Positions 36,084 to 45,505 of a DNA stretch of 64,000 nt are shown in pieces. Position 1 is the stretch's first letter; each line of letters begins with the position of its first letter. The notes beneath the pieces are model-generated. The model did not search any database. It was not told the DNA's origin and saw nothing but the letters and a program-made list of their open reading frames with translations. The translations under genes were made by a program, and so were the position numbers. Origin of the DNA: Nocardia seriolae NBRC 15557 (lineage in GTDB: Bacteria > Actinomycetota > Actinomycetes > Mycobacteriales > Mycobacteriaceae); NCBI RefSeq assembly GCF_007990715.1, contig NZ_BJWY01000007.1, forward strand, positions 56,467 to 120,466. The letters run 5' to 3'.

Positions 36084-37253
36084 CTAGCGCGGAACCCGCG
36101 GCAGCCGCAGGCCCATCTGGGCGATCAGCTCGCGCATGACCTCGTTGACGCCGCCGCCGAAGGTCACCACCAGGTTCTGCTTGGTGCGCTTGTCCAGCCA
36201 GACCAGCAGCTCCGCGGTGGCCGGGTCGGCGGGATCTCCGAAGCGGCCCACGATCTCCTCGGCAATGCGGCCCGCCTGCTGCAGCGCCTCGGTGGAGTAC
36301 ACCTTGGTCGCCGAGGCGTCGGCGATGACATCGCGCGGATCGGCATCGGGGCGTTCCATATTGGACGCCACCTGCCAGTTCAGCAGCTCGTTCAGCCGGG
36401 TCATGGCATGCAGCCGGCCCAGCGCGCGGCGCACGTCGGCCTCGCCGAGCACGCCCTGCTTCTGCGCCCACTCGTGCACGCCCTCGTAGAGCTGCTCGAT
36501 CTTGCCGGACGGACCCAGGCTCACCCGCTCGTGATTGAGCTGGGTGGTGATCAGCTTCCAGCCGCCGTTCTCCTCGCCGACCATCATGCTCGCGGGCACG
36601 CGGACATTGTCGAAGTAGGTGGCGTTGGTGTGGTGCGCGCCGTCGGCGGTGATGATCGGGGTCCAGGAGTAGCCCGGATCCTTGGTGTCCACGATCAGGA
36701 TCGTGATGGCCCGGTGCCGCGCCTCGACCGGACCGGTGCGCACCGCCAGCCAGACGTAGTCGGCCTCGTGCGCACCGGTGGTGAAGATCTTCTGCCCGTT
36801 GACGATCCAGTCGCCGTTGGCGTCGCGCACCGCCGAGGTGCGCAGCGCCGCCAGGTCGGTGCCCGCGTCCGGCTCGGAGTAGCCGATGGCGAAATGGACG
36901 TCACCGGTGAGGATTCCGGGCAGGAACTTCCGCTTCTGCTCCTCGGTGCCGTAGGACTGCAGGGCCGGGCCGACGGTCAGCAGGGTCACCAGGGGCACGG
37001 GCACATCCGCCCGGACCGCCTCGTTGTAGAAGATCTGCTGTTCCAGCGGTCCGAAGCCCTGCCCGCCGTACTCCTTGGGCCAGCCGACACCCAGCTTGCC
37101 GTCCCGGCCCATGCGCTTGACCACCGCCCGGTAGGCGTCACCGTGGCGGTTCACCTTCATCTCGGCCTCCTCCTCGGGAGTCACGAGACCGGTGAAGTAC
37201 GAGCGCAATTCGTCGCGCAGCTGCCGCTGTTCCGCGGTCAGTTCGATGAACAT
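36084..37253 (-). CDS. chsE2: Steroid acyl-CoA dehydrogenase, beta subunit
   Basis: The 389-residue protein has the full ACAD fold: IGYSEPDAGTDLAALRTSAV (FAD region), WIVNGQKIFTTGAHEADYVW, and GGGVNEVMRELIAQMGL at the C-terminus. Mtb ChsE2 (FadE29, Rv3543c) forms an alpha2beta2 heterotetramer with ChsE1 and dehydrogenates the three-carbon side chain of 3-oxo-pregn-4-ene-20-carboxyl-CoA. It overlaps chsE1 by 16 bp. Confidence 0.92.
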   Translation of the reverse strand: MFIELTAEQRQLRDELRSYFTGLVTPEEEAEMKVNRHGDAYRAVVKRMGRDGKLGVGWPKEYGGQGFGPLEQQIFYNEAVRADVPVPLVTLLTVGPALQSYGTEEQKRKFLPGILTGDVHFAIGYSEPDAGTDLAALRTSAVRDANGDWIVNGQKIFTTGAHEADYVWLAVRTGPVEARHRAITILIVDTKDPGYSWTPIITADGAHHTNATYFDNVRVPASMMVGEENGGWKLITTQLNHERVSLGPSGKIEQLYEGVHEWAQKQGVLGEADVRRALGRLHAMTRLNELLNWQVASNMERPDADPRDVIADASATKVYSTEALQQAGRIAEEIVGRFGDPADPATAELLVWLDKRTKQNLVVTFGGGVNEVMRELIAQMGLRLPRVPR

Positions 37254-38296
37254 CTGGCTCCCAATCGGTCCAGCCGAAACGATTCGCCGCCGAGCCAGCG
37301 GGCGATGTCCTTGGCCTGTGAGTAGTAGCGGTGCAGCGGATGGGTGATATCCACGCCGAGACCGCCGTGCAGGTGGTGACACTTCTGCATGGCCGCGGGC
37401 AGCTCCGAGGCCACCGCGAAGGCCAGCACATCGAGGTCGTCGTCGATGCGCTCGGTGTCCGGCTCCTCCTGGGCCAGCGCCCAGGCCGCCGAGCATGCGG
37501 CCACGTGCAGGGTCCGCGAGACCACGTAGACATCGGCGATCTGCTGTGCGACGGCCTGGAATTCGGCCAGCGGGCGGCCGAACTGCTGGCGGGTGCGCAC
37601 GTGCTCGGCGGTCAGCGCGACCACGCCCTTGAGCAGGCCGTCGGCCACCGCGCCGATGCCCGCCAGCGCGAACCGGTGCAATTCGGTCAAACCGCCGGGG
37701 AGCAATTGCTCGGCCGGGATCCGCACCTCGTCGAACTGGATCGAAAACTCGGGCACGCCATCGGAAGTCGGGCTCTGGGTGCGGGTGATGCCCGCGGCGT
37801 CACCGTCCACCACGGCGATGCCGTTGTCGGTGGGCACCAGGATCCAACGCGCGGTGTCGGCGTAGGGCACCGACACCTTGTGGCCGCTGATCCGCACGCT
37901 CGCGCCGTCGGTGACCGCGGTGGTCTCCGGCTTCACGGTGAACGGCGAGCCGGTCTCGTGCAGGGCCGCGGTCAGCACCGCGCCCTCGGCGACGGCGGGA
38001 AACAGCTTCTCCGCCAGGGCATCCGGCACGCCGATCGCCTTCAGCGGCAGCACGCCGAAGCCCAGCGTGGTGAGCGCGGGCACCTGCACGGCGTCGGTGG
38101 CCAGCTCGGTGAGCATGGCCGAGACCTCGAGCAGGCCCATATCGTCGCCGCCGAATTTCTCGGGCAGCGGCACGGCCAGCAGGCCGCTGCCCGAAATGAC
38201 CGGCCACAGCGCGATATCGCGCGCGCTCTCGCGTTCCAGCAAACTTACGACAACCTCGGCGACAGCGTCCTGGCTCTCGTCCCTGGTGAAGTCCAA
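37238..38296 (-). CDS. chsE1: Steroid acyl-CoA dehydrogenase, alpha subunit
   Basis: The 352-residue protein is the shorter ACAD partner (FadE28, Rv3544c in Mtb). It has FGRPLAEFQAVAQQIADVYV and HHLHGGLGVDITHPLHRYYSQAKDI at the C-terminus. The subunits of this heterotetramer share FAD and substrate sites, so neither works alone. The start is TTG at 38296, with GGGAG seven bases upstream and chsE3 ending 26 bp before it. Confidence 0.91.
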   Translation of the reverse strand: MDFTRDESQDAVAEVVVSLLERESARDIALWPVISGSGLLAVPLPEKFGGDDMGLLEVSAMLTELATDAVQVPALTTLGFGVLPLKAIGVPDALAEKLFPAVAEGAVLTAALHETGSPFTVKPETTAVTDGASVRISGHKVSVPYADTARWILVPTDNGIAVVDGDAAGITRTQSPTSDGVPEFSIQFDEVRIPAEQLLPGGLTELHRFALAGIGAVADGLLKGVVALTAEHVRTRQQFGRPLAEFQAVAQQIADVYVVSRTLHVAACSAAWALAQEEPDTERIDDDLDVLAFAVASELPAAMQKCHHLHGGLGVDITHPLHRYYSQAKDIARWLGGESFRLDRLGARCSSN

Positions 38297-38322
38297 TTCA
38301 ATGCTCCCGGTTGAGGTGTGGG

Positions 38323-40476
38323 CTAGCCGTGCGACTCGCGTGGCAGCCCGAGGATCCGTTCACCAGCGACGGTCAACAGAATCTGCTCGGTACCGCCCGC
38401 AATCGACAAACAGCGTGTGAGCAGGAATTCTTTCACCACATCGGTTTCCAGAGCGCCCGCCGCACCGGACAATTCGACGGCAAATTCGGCCACCGCCTGC
38501 CGATGTCGGACACCGACCAGTTTTCGAACGCTGCTTTGCGCGGCGGGGTCCCCACCGGTCAGCAGTTTTTGCGCCGCACGGGCTTCTAGCAAAGTTCCGG
38601 CAACCGATTCTGAAATGAGCGCGCCCAGACGGTCCGCGACCAGTTCCGCACCCGGACCCGAGGCCGGTGCGGCCGCGATCAGGGCCTCCAGCTCATCGCC
38701 GATTCCCTTGCCGCCCATGGCGACTCGCTCGGCCGAAAGCGTGGAGCGGGCAATCTTCCAACCATTGCCCAGTTCGCCGACCAAGCATTCGTCCGGAACG
38801 AACACGTCATCGAGGAAGACCTCGTTGAAGCGCGCCTCGCCGGTGATCTCCACCAGCGGCCGGATATCCAGCCCCGCGCTCTTCATATCGACCAGGAAGT
38901 AACTGATGCCCTTGTGCTTCGGCGCGGACGCGTCGGTGCGCGCCAGGCAGATGCCCCACGTCGCCCGATCCGCCAGCGAGGTCCACACCTTCTGACCGCG
39001 CAGCTTCCAGCCGCCCTCGACCCGCTCGGCCACCGTGCGCAGCGCCGCCAGGTCCGAACCCGCGCCCGGCTCGGAGAACAGCTGGCACCAGATGACCTCG
39101 CCGGTCAGCGTCGGCATGGCGTAGCGCTCGATCTGCTCGGGCGTGCCCCACTGCAACAGCGTCGGGATCGCCCAGTTGGCAATCGCGATGTCCGGCAGTG
39201 CGATACCCGCCTTGCGGATCTGATCGTCGATCTGCGTGCGCAGGATCGGACCCGCGCCGCGACCGTAGGGCGCGGGCCAGTGCGAGGCCAGCAGCCCGGC
39301 CTCGGCCAGCGCCAGGCGCCGCTCGGCCTCCGGCAGCGCGGCGATCTCGGCCAGGTCGGCGCCGAGCACGGCCGCCTCGGCGGCGTCCAAACCGGCCGCC
39401 TCCCAAGCCGATCCGGCCTCGCCGTCGCCCAGATCGATGCTGACCGTGCGGCGCACGCCCGCCAGCGTCAGCTCGGCGACCCGGGCGCGCCAGCGCGCCG
39501 ATCCGCCCAGCAGCTGCCGCAGCGCGGTGGCGCGGCGCAGATACAGATGCGCGTCGTGCTCCCAGGTGAAACCGATGCCGCCCAGTACCTGAATGCAGTC
39601 CTTGGCGTTCTCCACCGCGGCGTCCAGCGCAACCGCCAGGGCGACGGCCGCGGACAGACGCAGTTCCGTGCTTCCGGAATCGAAGGCGGCGGCGGCATCG
39701 GCTGCCACCGCGCGAATCTGCTCGGCCCGGCACAGCATCCACGCGCAGATGTGCTTGATCGCTTGGAATTCGCCGATCTTGCGCCCGAACTGCTCGCGCA
39801 CCTTCGCGTATTCGGTGGCGGTCTCCAGGCACCAGCCCGCGATGCCCGCCGCCTCCGCGGCGACCAGCGTGGCGGCCGCGTCGAGTACCGAAAAGTCCGG
39901 TTCGAAAAGGCGATCCGCGGCCACCGCGACCTCGGTACAGACCACGCGCGCCAGCGGCACGCTCTGGTCCAGCCCGGCCAGCGGCTCCACCCGCAGCCCC
40001 GCGGCGTCACCGTCGATCAGCGCCCACAGGTGCCGGTCGCCATCGCGCACCGGGACCAGCACCGCGGCACCCGGAGCGGCACCCGGAACCGAGTCCCACT
40101 CACCGGACACCGAGGCTCCGGATTCGCCCACCGATATTGCGATTTCGCCCCCGAGCGCGACGCCGCATGGCGTAATCTCGTCGAGCGCCTCGCCGGTGAC
40201 AAGTCCCGCCAATGCCGTCGAGAGCACCGGTCCGCCGACCAGGTCATGCGCCGCCTGCTCCACCAGGACAGCCAGATCCCCGACGGTCCCACCCGCGCCC
40301 CCGGCCTCTTCCGGCACCGCGACCCGGAAAACTCCGAGATCGGCCAGGCGCGGCCAGTATTCGCGCCAGAATTCCGGCGCACCTGAACGCAGTGTTGCAA
40401 TTGGGCGCACCGCGGCGGCCCATCCGCGCATCGACTCCTGGACGGCTTTATTCTCGTCAGTGGTGGCTATGGTCAC
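38323..40476 (-). CDS. chsE3: Two-domain steroid acyl-CoA dehydrogenase
   Basis: The 717-residue protein is a tandem fusion of two ACAD units. The first (about 1-330) includes QVLGGIGFTWEHDAHLYLRRAT; the second (about 345-715) has CQLFSEPGAGSDLAALRTVA and SIAGGTEQILLTVAGERILGLP. It matches Mtb FadE34/ChsE3 (Rv3573c), a fused relative of the heterotetrameric Chs enzymes acting on steroid-CoA side chains. GTG start. It diverges from kstR, shares the operator at 40512, and is first of an operon running to ltp2. Confidence 0.92.
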   Translation of the reverse strand: MTIATTDENKAVQESMRGWAAAVRPIATLRSGAPEFWREYWPRLADLGVFRVAVPEEAGGAGGTVGDLAVLVEQAAHDLVGGPVLSTALAGLVTGEALDEITPCGVALGGEIAISVGESGASVSGEWDSVPGAAPGAAVLVPVRDGDRHLWALIDGDAAGLRVEPLAGLDQSVPLARVVCTEVAVAADRLFEPDFSVLDAAATLVAAEAAGIAGWCLETATEYAKVREQFGRKIGEFQAIKHICAWMLCRAEQIRAVAADAAAAFDSGSTELRLSAAVALAVALDAAVENAKDCIQVLGGIGFTWEHDAHLYLRRATALRQLLGGSARWRARVAELTLAGVRRTVSIDLGDGEAGSAWEAAGLDAAEAAVLGADLAEIAALPEAERRLALAEAGLLASHWPAPYGRGAGPILRTQIDDQIRKAGIALPDIAIANWAIPTLLQWGTPEQIERYAMPTLTGEVIWCQLFSEPGAGSDLAALRTVAERVEGGWKLRGQKVWTSLADRATWGICLARTDASAPKHKGISYFLVDMKSAGLDIRPLVEITGEARFNEVFLDDVFVPDECLVGELGNGWKIARSTLSAERVAMGGKGIGDELEALIAAAPASGPGAELVADRLGALISESVAGTLLEARAAQKLLTGGDPAAQSSVRKLVGVRHRQAVAEFAVELSGAAGALETDVVKEFLLTRCLSIAGGTEQILLTVAGERILGLPRESHG

Positions 40477-40511
40477 ACTCCATACCGCCTTTCCGGCGTG
40501 ACTTCCACTCC

Positions 40512-40525
40512 TAGAACATGTTCTA
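40512..40525. promoter_or_regulatory. KstR operator, kstR/chsE3 divergent region
   Basis: TAGAACATGTTCTA is a perfect 14-bp palindrome and a full match to TnnAACnnGTTnnA. It lies 35 bp before chsE3 and 75 bp before kstR, so one site probably gives autoregulation and control of the side-chain operon. Confidence 0.92.
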
Positions 40526-40600
40526 ATGTTCGAGCCGGGCTGAAGTCAAGCGCCGTCCGGTCGCGGTACGAACTCGTGTGCAGGAAAGGACTTTCAACCG

Positions 40601-41284
40601 ATGGCCAGTCCCTCCCGATCGCAGGCCGCCGACGGTGCCGATACCGGACGCACCGCGTCGGCGCCCGGTGGACGCACCGCGCCCGTCACCACCCTCAGCG
40701 AGGAGGACTTGAGCTCGGCGGCGCAGCGCGACCGGCGCAAGCGCATCCTCGACGCCACCCTCGCACTGGCATCCAAGGGCGGCTACGACGCGGTCCAGAT
40801 GCGGGCCGTGGCCGAGCGCGCCGATGTCGCCGTCGGCACCCTCTACCGCTACTTCCCGTCCAAGGTGCACCTGCTGGTGTCCGCGCTGGCCCGGGAATTC
40901 GAGCAGTTCGAGGGCCGCCGCAAGCCCCTCGCCGGCGCCACCGCGCAGGAGCGCATGCACCTGCTGCTCAACCAGGTCACCCGCGCCATGCAGCGCGACC
41001 CGCTGCTCACCGAGGCCATGACCCGCGCCTTCATGTTCGCCGACGCCTCCGCGGCCGCCGAGGTCGATCGGGTCGGCAAGGTGATGGACCGCTTCTTCGC
41101 CCGCGCCCTGTCCGACGAGGTCCCCTCCGACCGCCAGTTGGCCATCGCCCGAGTCATTTCCGACGTCTGGCTCTCGAACCTGGTCGCCTGGCTCACCCGC
41201 CGCGCCTCCGCCACCGACGTCACCGAACGCCTCGAGCTGACCGTCGACTTGCTCATCGGCAACCAAGCCTCAGGTGTCTCCTGA
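40601..41284 (+). CDS. kstR: TetR-family repressor of steroid catabolism
   Basis: KstR represses cholesterol catabolic genes until a steroid CoA thioester binds. The 227-residue protein has a disordered, Ser/Thr/Gly-rich N-terminus of about 35 residues, then the TetR helix-turn-helix (RRKRILDATLALASKGGYDAVQMRAVAERADVAVGTLYRYFPSKVHLL, about 46-93) and a ligand-binding C-terminal half. It diverges from chsE3, as Rv3574 does from fadE34 in Mtb. AGGAAAGGA precedes the ATG. Confidence 0.94.
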   Translation: MASPSRSQAADGADTGRTASAPGGRTAPVTTLSEEDLSSAAQRDRRKRILDATLALASKGGYDAVQMRAVAERADVAVGTLYRYFPSKVHLLVSALAREFEQFEGRRKPLAGATAQERMHLLLNQVTRAMQRDPLLTEAMTRAFMFADASAAAEVDRVGKVMDRFFARALSDEVPSDRQLAIARVISDVWLSNLVAWLTRRASATDVTERLELTVDLLIGNQASGVS

Positions 41285-41286
41285 CG

Positions 41287-41340
41287 CGACAACTGATCTG
41301 GCGAGATTCGGGGCAACTCCCCGGGTACGCCCAGAATCGG
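41287..41340 (+). repeat. Two-copy structured intergenic element, copy A
   Basis: This matches, by eye, the reverse complement of 48672-48726. Shared core is GGGG-YAA-CTCCCCGGGTACG; flanks CTGATCTGGCG and CGCCCAGAATCGG pair with bulges around it. It begins 3 bp after the kstR stop. Downstream bases 41341-41452 contain further short hairpins (GCAAACGCA/TGCGTTTGC, GGGTTG..CAACCC) of unclear role. Confidence 0.65.
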
Positions 41341-41452
41341 TTCGGCTCCCAACCGCCGGCACGGGTTGCCAACCCCGACGGCACCCAGCCGCCCGCTGAA
41401 GGCGCGGAGAGGCGGGGGAGCGCAAACGCAGCCGTGCGTTTGCACGGAGTCA

Positions 41453-41489
41453 CAGGGGCTGCCCGGTCCGGAGAACTGGGCAGCCCCTG
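41453..41489 (+). terminator. Terminator after kstR
   Basis: CAGGGGCTGCCCGG pairs with CTGGGCAGCCCCTG with one mismatch, and TTTCGTTT follows. It is 169 bp beyond the kstR stop. Between here and the next start (41490-41680) I see nothing beyond the probable promoter of the phosphatase/trehalase gene. Confidence 0.75.
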
Positions 41490-41680
41490 TTTCGTTTGCT
41501 GGAACAGCGCAGGTCAGCCAGGGTGAATCAGGAGCAACCCGCGCGAGTCTCACATTTCGCGTGAACGCCGCGGAAGTGTCTTGTAAACGCTATGTATCAC
41601 CGCACACACAAGCGGGCAACCAAGACCCAGTAGCATCACTCGCGCCCTGAAAAATCTCCTCCGATCATTAGGTTGGATGC

Positions 41681-44251
41681 GTGAGCGCACAGGATTTGTC
41701 ACTCGAACTTCGCCGTGCCCTGTCGGCCATCGCCCGCGTGCCACGGTTGCTGGTCGCTTCGGACTACGACGGGACGATCGCGCCCATCGTCTCCGACCCG
41801 ACGAAGGCATATCCCCATCGTGAGTCGGTGAGCGCCCTGCGCGCTCTCGCCGGACTCACCGGAACCACCGCCGCCGTGATCTCCGGTCGCGCCCTGCGCG
41901 ATCTCGCGGCCCTGTCCCGATTGCCCGTCGAGGTGCAGCTGATCGGAAGTCACGGTTCGGAATTCGATGTCGGCTTCGTGCACGCCATCGACAACGACGC
42001 CAAACAGCTACTGGCCGAGGTCACCACGACTCTGACCCAGATCGCTCAGGACAATCCGGGCGCGACCGTCGAGATCAAACCGGCCAGCGTGGCCCTGCAC
42101 GTCCGCAATGCCAGCCCCGAAATCGGCCGCCGCGCACTGGTTGCGGTGCGCCAGGGCCCGGCCAGCTGGGTCGGCGTGCAGACCACCGAGGGCAAGGAGG
42201 TCATCGAGCTCGCGGTCGTCGAGACCGACAAGGGCGCGGCGCTCGATATCGTCCGGCATCAGCAGGGCGCCTCGGCGGCGCTGTTCATCGGCGACGACGT
42301 CACCGATGAGAAGGCGTTCAAACGGCTTTCGGGGCCGGATGTCGGTATCAAGGTCGGCGATGGTGAATCCCAGGCCGAATTCCGCGTGGCCAGCACCGAG
42401 GAGGTGTCGAAGGCGCTGGCGTTCCTACTGGAGGAGCGCCGCACGTGGTTGGCAGGTGCCAGCGCCCCTCGAATCGAACGGCTGACCATGCTGGCCAGCC
42501 CGCGTTCCAAGGCCCTGGTCACCCCCGACGGCACCGTCACCTGGCTGTGCCACCCCGAACCCGACTCCGCAGCCGTCTTCGCCCACCTGCTGGGCGGGCA
42601 GGGCGCGGGCCACTTCACCATTCAGCCCGAGCGCGCGAGCCTGCCGCTGTCCCAGCGCTATGTCGACGGCACCATGACCGTCGAAACCCGTTGGTCCAGT
42701 TTGCAGGTCGTCGACTACCTGCCGCACGACGTGGTGCCCGAGCGCACCGATCTGACCCGCGTCATCACCGGTGACGCCAAGGCCGTCATCACCTTCGCGC
42801 CGCGCCCCGAATTCGGGCAGGTGCCGGTGCGGCTGGTGCTGGCCACCGGCGGCATCAAGGTGGAGGGCACCAACGATCCCATCGTGCTGCGCTCCCCCGG
42901 TGTCGAGTGGGAGATCATCGACGAGGGCAACCACCACACCGCCCGCGCCGTGGTCGACCCGCGCCAGGGCCCGATCGTGCTGGAGATGCGCTGCGGCACC
43001 TCCGATCTCGCGCCCGCCATGCGGCCCGAGGCCGACCGCCGCCGGGAAGCCGAACGGTACTGGGGCGAATGGGTCGGCACCCTGGAACTGCCGCCGCTCA
43101 AGCCCGATCTCATGAAACGCTCCGCGCTCACCCTGCGCGGGCTGGTGCACGCGCCGTCCGGCTCCATCCTGGCCGCGGCCACCACCTCGCTGCCCGAGGA
43201 CATCGGCGGCGTGCGCAACTGGGACTACCGCTACTGCTGGCTGCGCGACGCCTCGCTCACCGCGTCCGCACTGGTCTCGCTGGGTTCGCTCGGCGAGGCC
43301 GAGGACCTGCTGGCCTGGGTGCACCGGGTGCTCGAGACCCTGCCCGGTCCCGAACGCCTGCACCCGCTCTACACGCTCTACGGCGAGACCCTGCCGCCCG
43401 AGGCCGTCATCGACCAGCTGCCCGGCTACGCCGGCTCGCGGCCGGTGCGCGTCGGCAACGCCGCGAACATGCAGGTGCAGCTGGACGTGTTCGGGCCCAT
43501 CGTGGACCTCATCTCCCAGCTGGCCCACGCGCGCGAACGCAAGGGCATCAACGATCCCGCCAAGGCGCTGCCCGATATGGACTGGGAACTGGTGCACGCC
43601 ATGGTTTCCGCGGTGCAGCGGCGCTGGCGCGAACCCGACCACGGCATCTGGGAGATCCGCGGCAATCCGCGCCACCACGTGTACTCCAAGGTCATGGGCT
43701 GGCTCACCGTGGACCGGGCGCTCACCCTGGCCAAGCAGTTCGCCCGGCCCGCCGACCCGGACTGGGAGACGTTGCGCGACACCATCTCCGACGAGGTCAA
43801 GGCCGAGGGCTGGAACGACGAGGTGCAGTCCTACACCGCGGCCTACGACGGCACCGACCTGGACGCCGCCACGCTGCACATCGGGCTGTCCGGGCTCATC
43901 GATCCCTCGGATCCGCGCTTCGCGGCCACCGTGGTGGCGACCGAGGCCGAACTGCGCAGCGGGTCGACCGTGTACCGGTACCACCACGACGACGGGCTGC
44001 CCGGCGGCGAGGGCGGGTTCCACCTGTGCGCGGCCTGGCTGGTCGAGGCGTACCTGCTGATCGGCAAGCGGGAGGACGCCGAGGCGTTGTTCGCGCAGCT
44101 GGTGGATGTGGCGGGACCGACCGGTCTGCTCTCTGAGGAGTACGACCCGGTTGCCGAACGCTCGCTGGGCAATCACCCGCAGGCCTACAGTCACCTCGGC
44201 CTGCTGCGCTGCGCGCAGTTGCTCAGCCAGCCCGTCCCGGCGCTGACCTAG
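41681..44251 (+). CDS. Trehalose-6-phosphate phosphatase fused to GH15 trehalase-like domain
   Basis: The 856-residue protein joins two enzymes. Residues about 1-250 are a HAD-type trehalose-6-phosphate phosphatase (nucleophile motif VASDYDGT at 25-32, SGRALRDLA, GDDVTDEKAF). Residues about 265-850 are a GH15 glucoamylase/trehalase domain with RNWDYRYCWLRDASL, acid EPDHGIWEIRG and base LLSEEYDP. Together they could turn trehalose-6-phosphate into trehalose and then glucose. GH15 trehalases of actinobacteria are cytosolic, and no signal peptide is seen. GTG start; single transcription unit with its own terminator. Confidence 0.9.
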   Translation: MSAQDLSLELRRALSAIARVPRLLVASDYDGTIAPIVSDPTKAYPHRESVSALRALAGLTGTTAAVISGRALRDLAALSRLPVEVQLIGSHGSEFDVGFVHAIDNDAKQLLAEVTTTLTQIAQDNPGATVEIKPASVALHVRNASPEIGRRALVAVRQGPASWVGVQTTEGKEVIELAVVETDKGAALDIVRHQQGASAALFIGDDVTDEKAFKRLSGPDVGIKVGDGESQAEFRVASTEEVSKALAFLLEERRTWLAGASAPRIERLTMLASPRSKALVTPDGTVTWLCHPEPDSAAVFAHLLGGQGAGHFTIQPERASLPLSQRYVDGTMTVETRWSSLQVVDYLPHDVVPERTDLTRVITGDAKAVITFAPRPEFGQVPVRLVLATGGIKVEGTNDPIVLRSPGVEWEIIDEGNHHTARAVVDPRQGPIVLEMRCGTSDLAPAMRPEADRRREAERYWGEWVGTLELPPLKPDLMKRSALTLRGLVHAPSGSILAAATTSLPEDIGGVRNWDYRYCWLRDASLTASALVSLGSLGEAEDLLAWVHRVLETLPGPERLHPLYTLYGETLPPEAVIDQLPGYAGSRPVRVGNAANMQVQLDVFGPIVDLISQLAHARERKGINDPAKALPDMDWELVHAMVSAVQRRWREPDHGIWEIRGNPRHHVYSKVMGWLTVDRALTLAKQFARPADPDWETLRDTISDEVKAEGWNDEVQSYTAAYDGTDLDAATLHIGLSGLIDPSDPRFAATVVATEAELRSGSTVYRYHHDDGLPGGEGGFHLCAAWLVEAYLLIGKREDAEALFAQLVDVAGPTGLLSEEYDPVAERSLGNHPQAYSHLGLLRCAQLLSQPVPALT

Positions 44252-44267
44252 GGATATTCTCGAATCG

Positions 44268-44300
44268 AAGGCCCGGAGAGCGGTTCACTCTCCGGGCCTT
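44268..44300 (+). terminator. Terminator after phosphatase/GH15 gene
   Basis: A perfect 13-bp stem AAGGCCCGGAGAG/CTCTCCGGGCCTT with a 7-nt loop begins 17 bp after the stop. Confidence 0.82.
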
Positions 44301-44363
44301 TCGTGTCGCGGGCCACATCTTCAACTCCGAGCTAGGGACCTAGCGGTCGTTTGCGCTACATTC

Positions 44364-44384
44364 AAATGGCAATCGTTTTCGTTT
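44364..44384. promoter_or_regulatory. Candidate Zur box before znuA
   Basis: The minus strand reads ACGAAAACGATTGCCATTT, close to the actinobacterial Zur box (ATGAAAACGATTATCAT type), with the central AAACGATT intact. It lies 31 bp upstream of znuA, where a zinc-bound repressor would block transcription. Consensus recalled, not computed. Confidence 0.65.
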
Positions 44385-44415
44385 CTAGTAAGCCGCAGTG
44401 CCAGGAGTGCCCAGC

Positions 44416-45363
44416 GTGACCAGAAGCTTTGCCCGAGGTTTTGCCGTGTTCGCCGCCGGACTCGCCACCGTCGCCACCCTGACGGCCTGCGGCAGTGCCA
44501 AGAGTTCCGATCAGCTCTCCGTCGTCGCCTCCACCAATGTCTGGGGCGATATCACCAAGGCCGTCGCCGGACCGGACGTGCAGGTCGAATCGATCATCAG
44601 CGATCCGAGCGTGGACCCGCACTCCTTCGAGGTCTCCCCCGCCGACGCCGCCAAGATCACCGACGCCAAGCTGGTCGTCTACAACGGCGGCCACTACGAC
44701 GAATTCATCGACAAGGCCATCGCGGGCAAGGACAAGAAGACCGTGAACGCCTTCGACATCGCGACCGAGGGCGACCACGATCACGGAACCGGCGCTGCCG
44801 CACCGGCTCCCGCGAAGGCGGAGACCGCCGGTCACGACCACGAGGCCAACGAGCACGTCTGGTACAACGTGCACCAGGTCGGCCACATCGCCGAGCACAT
44901 CGCCGACGCCCTCGGCCAGCTCGACCCGGAGCACAAGCAGGCCTACACCGACCGCGCCGCGGCCTTCGCCGCCAAGCTGGCTCCGATCGAAGCCGTCACC
45001 GCCAAGATCGCCGCCGAGCACCCGAACCAGCCGGTCCTGCAGACCGAGCCGCTGGCCGCGTACATGCTGACCGCCGCCAAGGCCGACGACAAGACCCCGC
45101 ACGCCTTCCAGGAGGCCGTCGAGCAGGGCACCGACCCGGCGCCCGCCGACGTGGCCGCCGTGCGGGACCTGTTGACCGCCAAGCAGGTTCGCGCCCTGGT
45201 CTACAACGTCCAAACCGAGGACAAGCTCACCAAGGAGCTGCGCGCCACCGCCGACAAGTCCGGCGTCACCGTCGTCGAGGTCACCGAAACCCTGCCCGCG
45301 GGCCAGGACTACGTCACCTGGATGACCGGCAACGCCCAGTCGCTGGCCAAGGCCCTGGCATAA
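44416..45363 (+). CDS. znuA: Zinc ABC transporter substrate-binding lipoprotein
   Basis: The 315-residue lipoprotein has a signal peptide ending LTAC (lipobox) and the cluster A-I metal-binder fold: SVDPHSFEVSPADAAKI with the first metal histidine, then a His/Asp-rich mobile loop (EGDHDHGTGAA.. GHDHEANEH) and EHVWYNVHQV with the second ligand. It captures Zn outside the membrane for ZnuBC. GTG 44416 has AGGAG eight bases upstream; earlier GTGs at 44398 and 44407 are in frame. Confidence 0.9.
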   Translation: MTRSFARGFAVFAAGLATVATLTACGSAKSSDQLSVVASTNVWGDITKAVAGPDVQVESIISDPSVDPHSFEVSPADAAKITDAKLVVYNGGHYDEFIDKAIAGKDKKTVNAFDIATEGDHDHGTGAAAPAPAKAETAGHDHEANEHVWYNVHQVGHIAEHIADALGQLDPEHKQAYTDRAAAFAAKLAPIEAVTAKIAAEHPNQPVLQTEPLAAYMLTAAKADDKTPHAFQEAVEQGTDPAPADVAAVRDLLTAKQVRALVYNVQTEDKLTKELRATADKSGVTVVEVTETLPAGQDYVTWMTGNAQSLAKALA

Positions 45364-45505
45364 ACCGTCAACCCGCCGAGTTCAACCCCGCAGTGCAGGA
45401 ACCCCGCTGAACGACCGGACCGCCCCGCTGTCGCCGAGCGCCCACCCCGCGCCCGGCGGCAGCGCCGTATCCGAAACCCGTTCCGCCCCAACCGGGAGCA
45501 CCACC

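Noticed and set aside
42425..44194. 589-codon open frame on the minus strand opposite the phosphatase/trehalase fusion
   Set aside because: Shadow; composition typical of antisense of GC-rich coding sequence, no motif.
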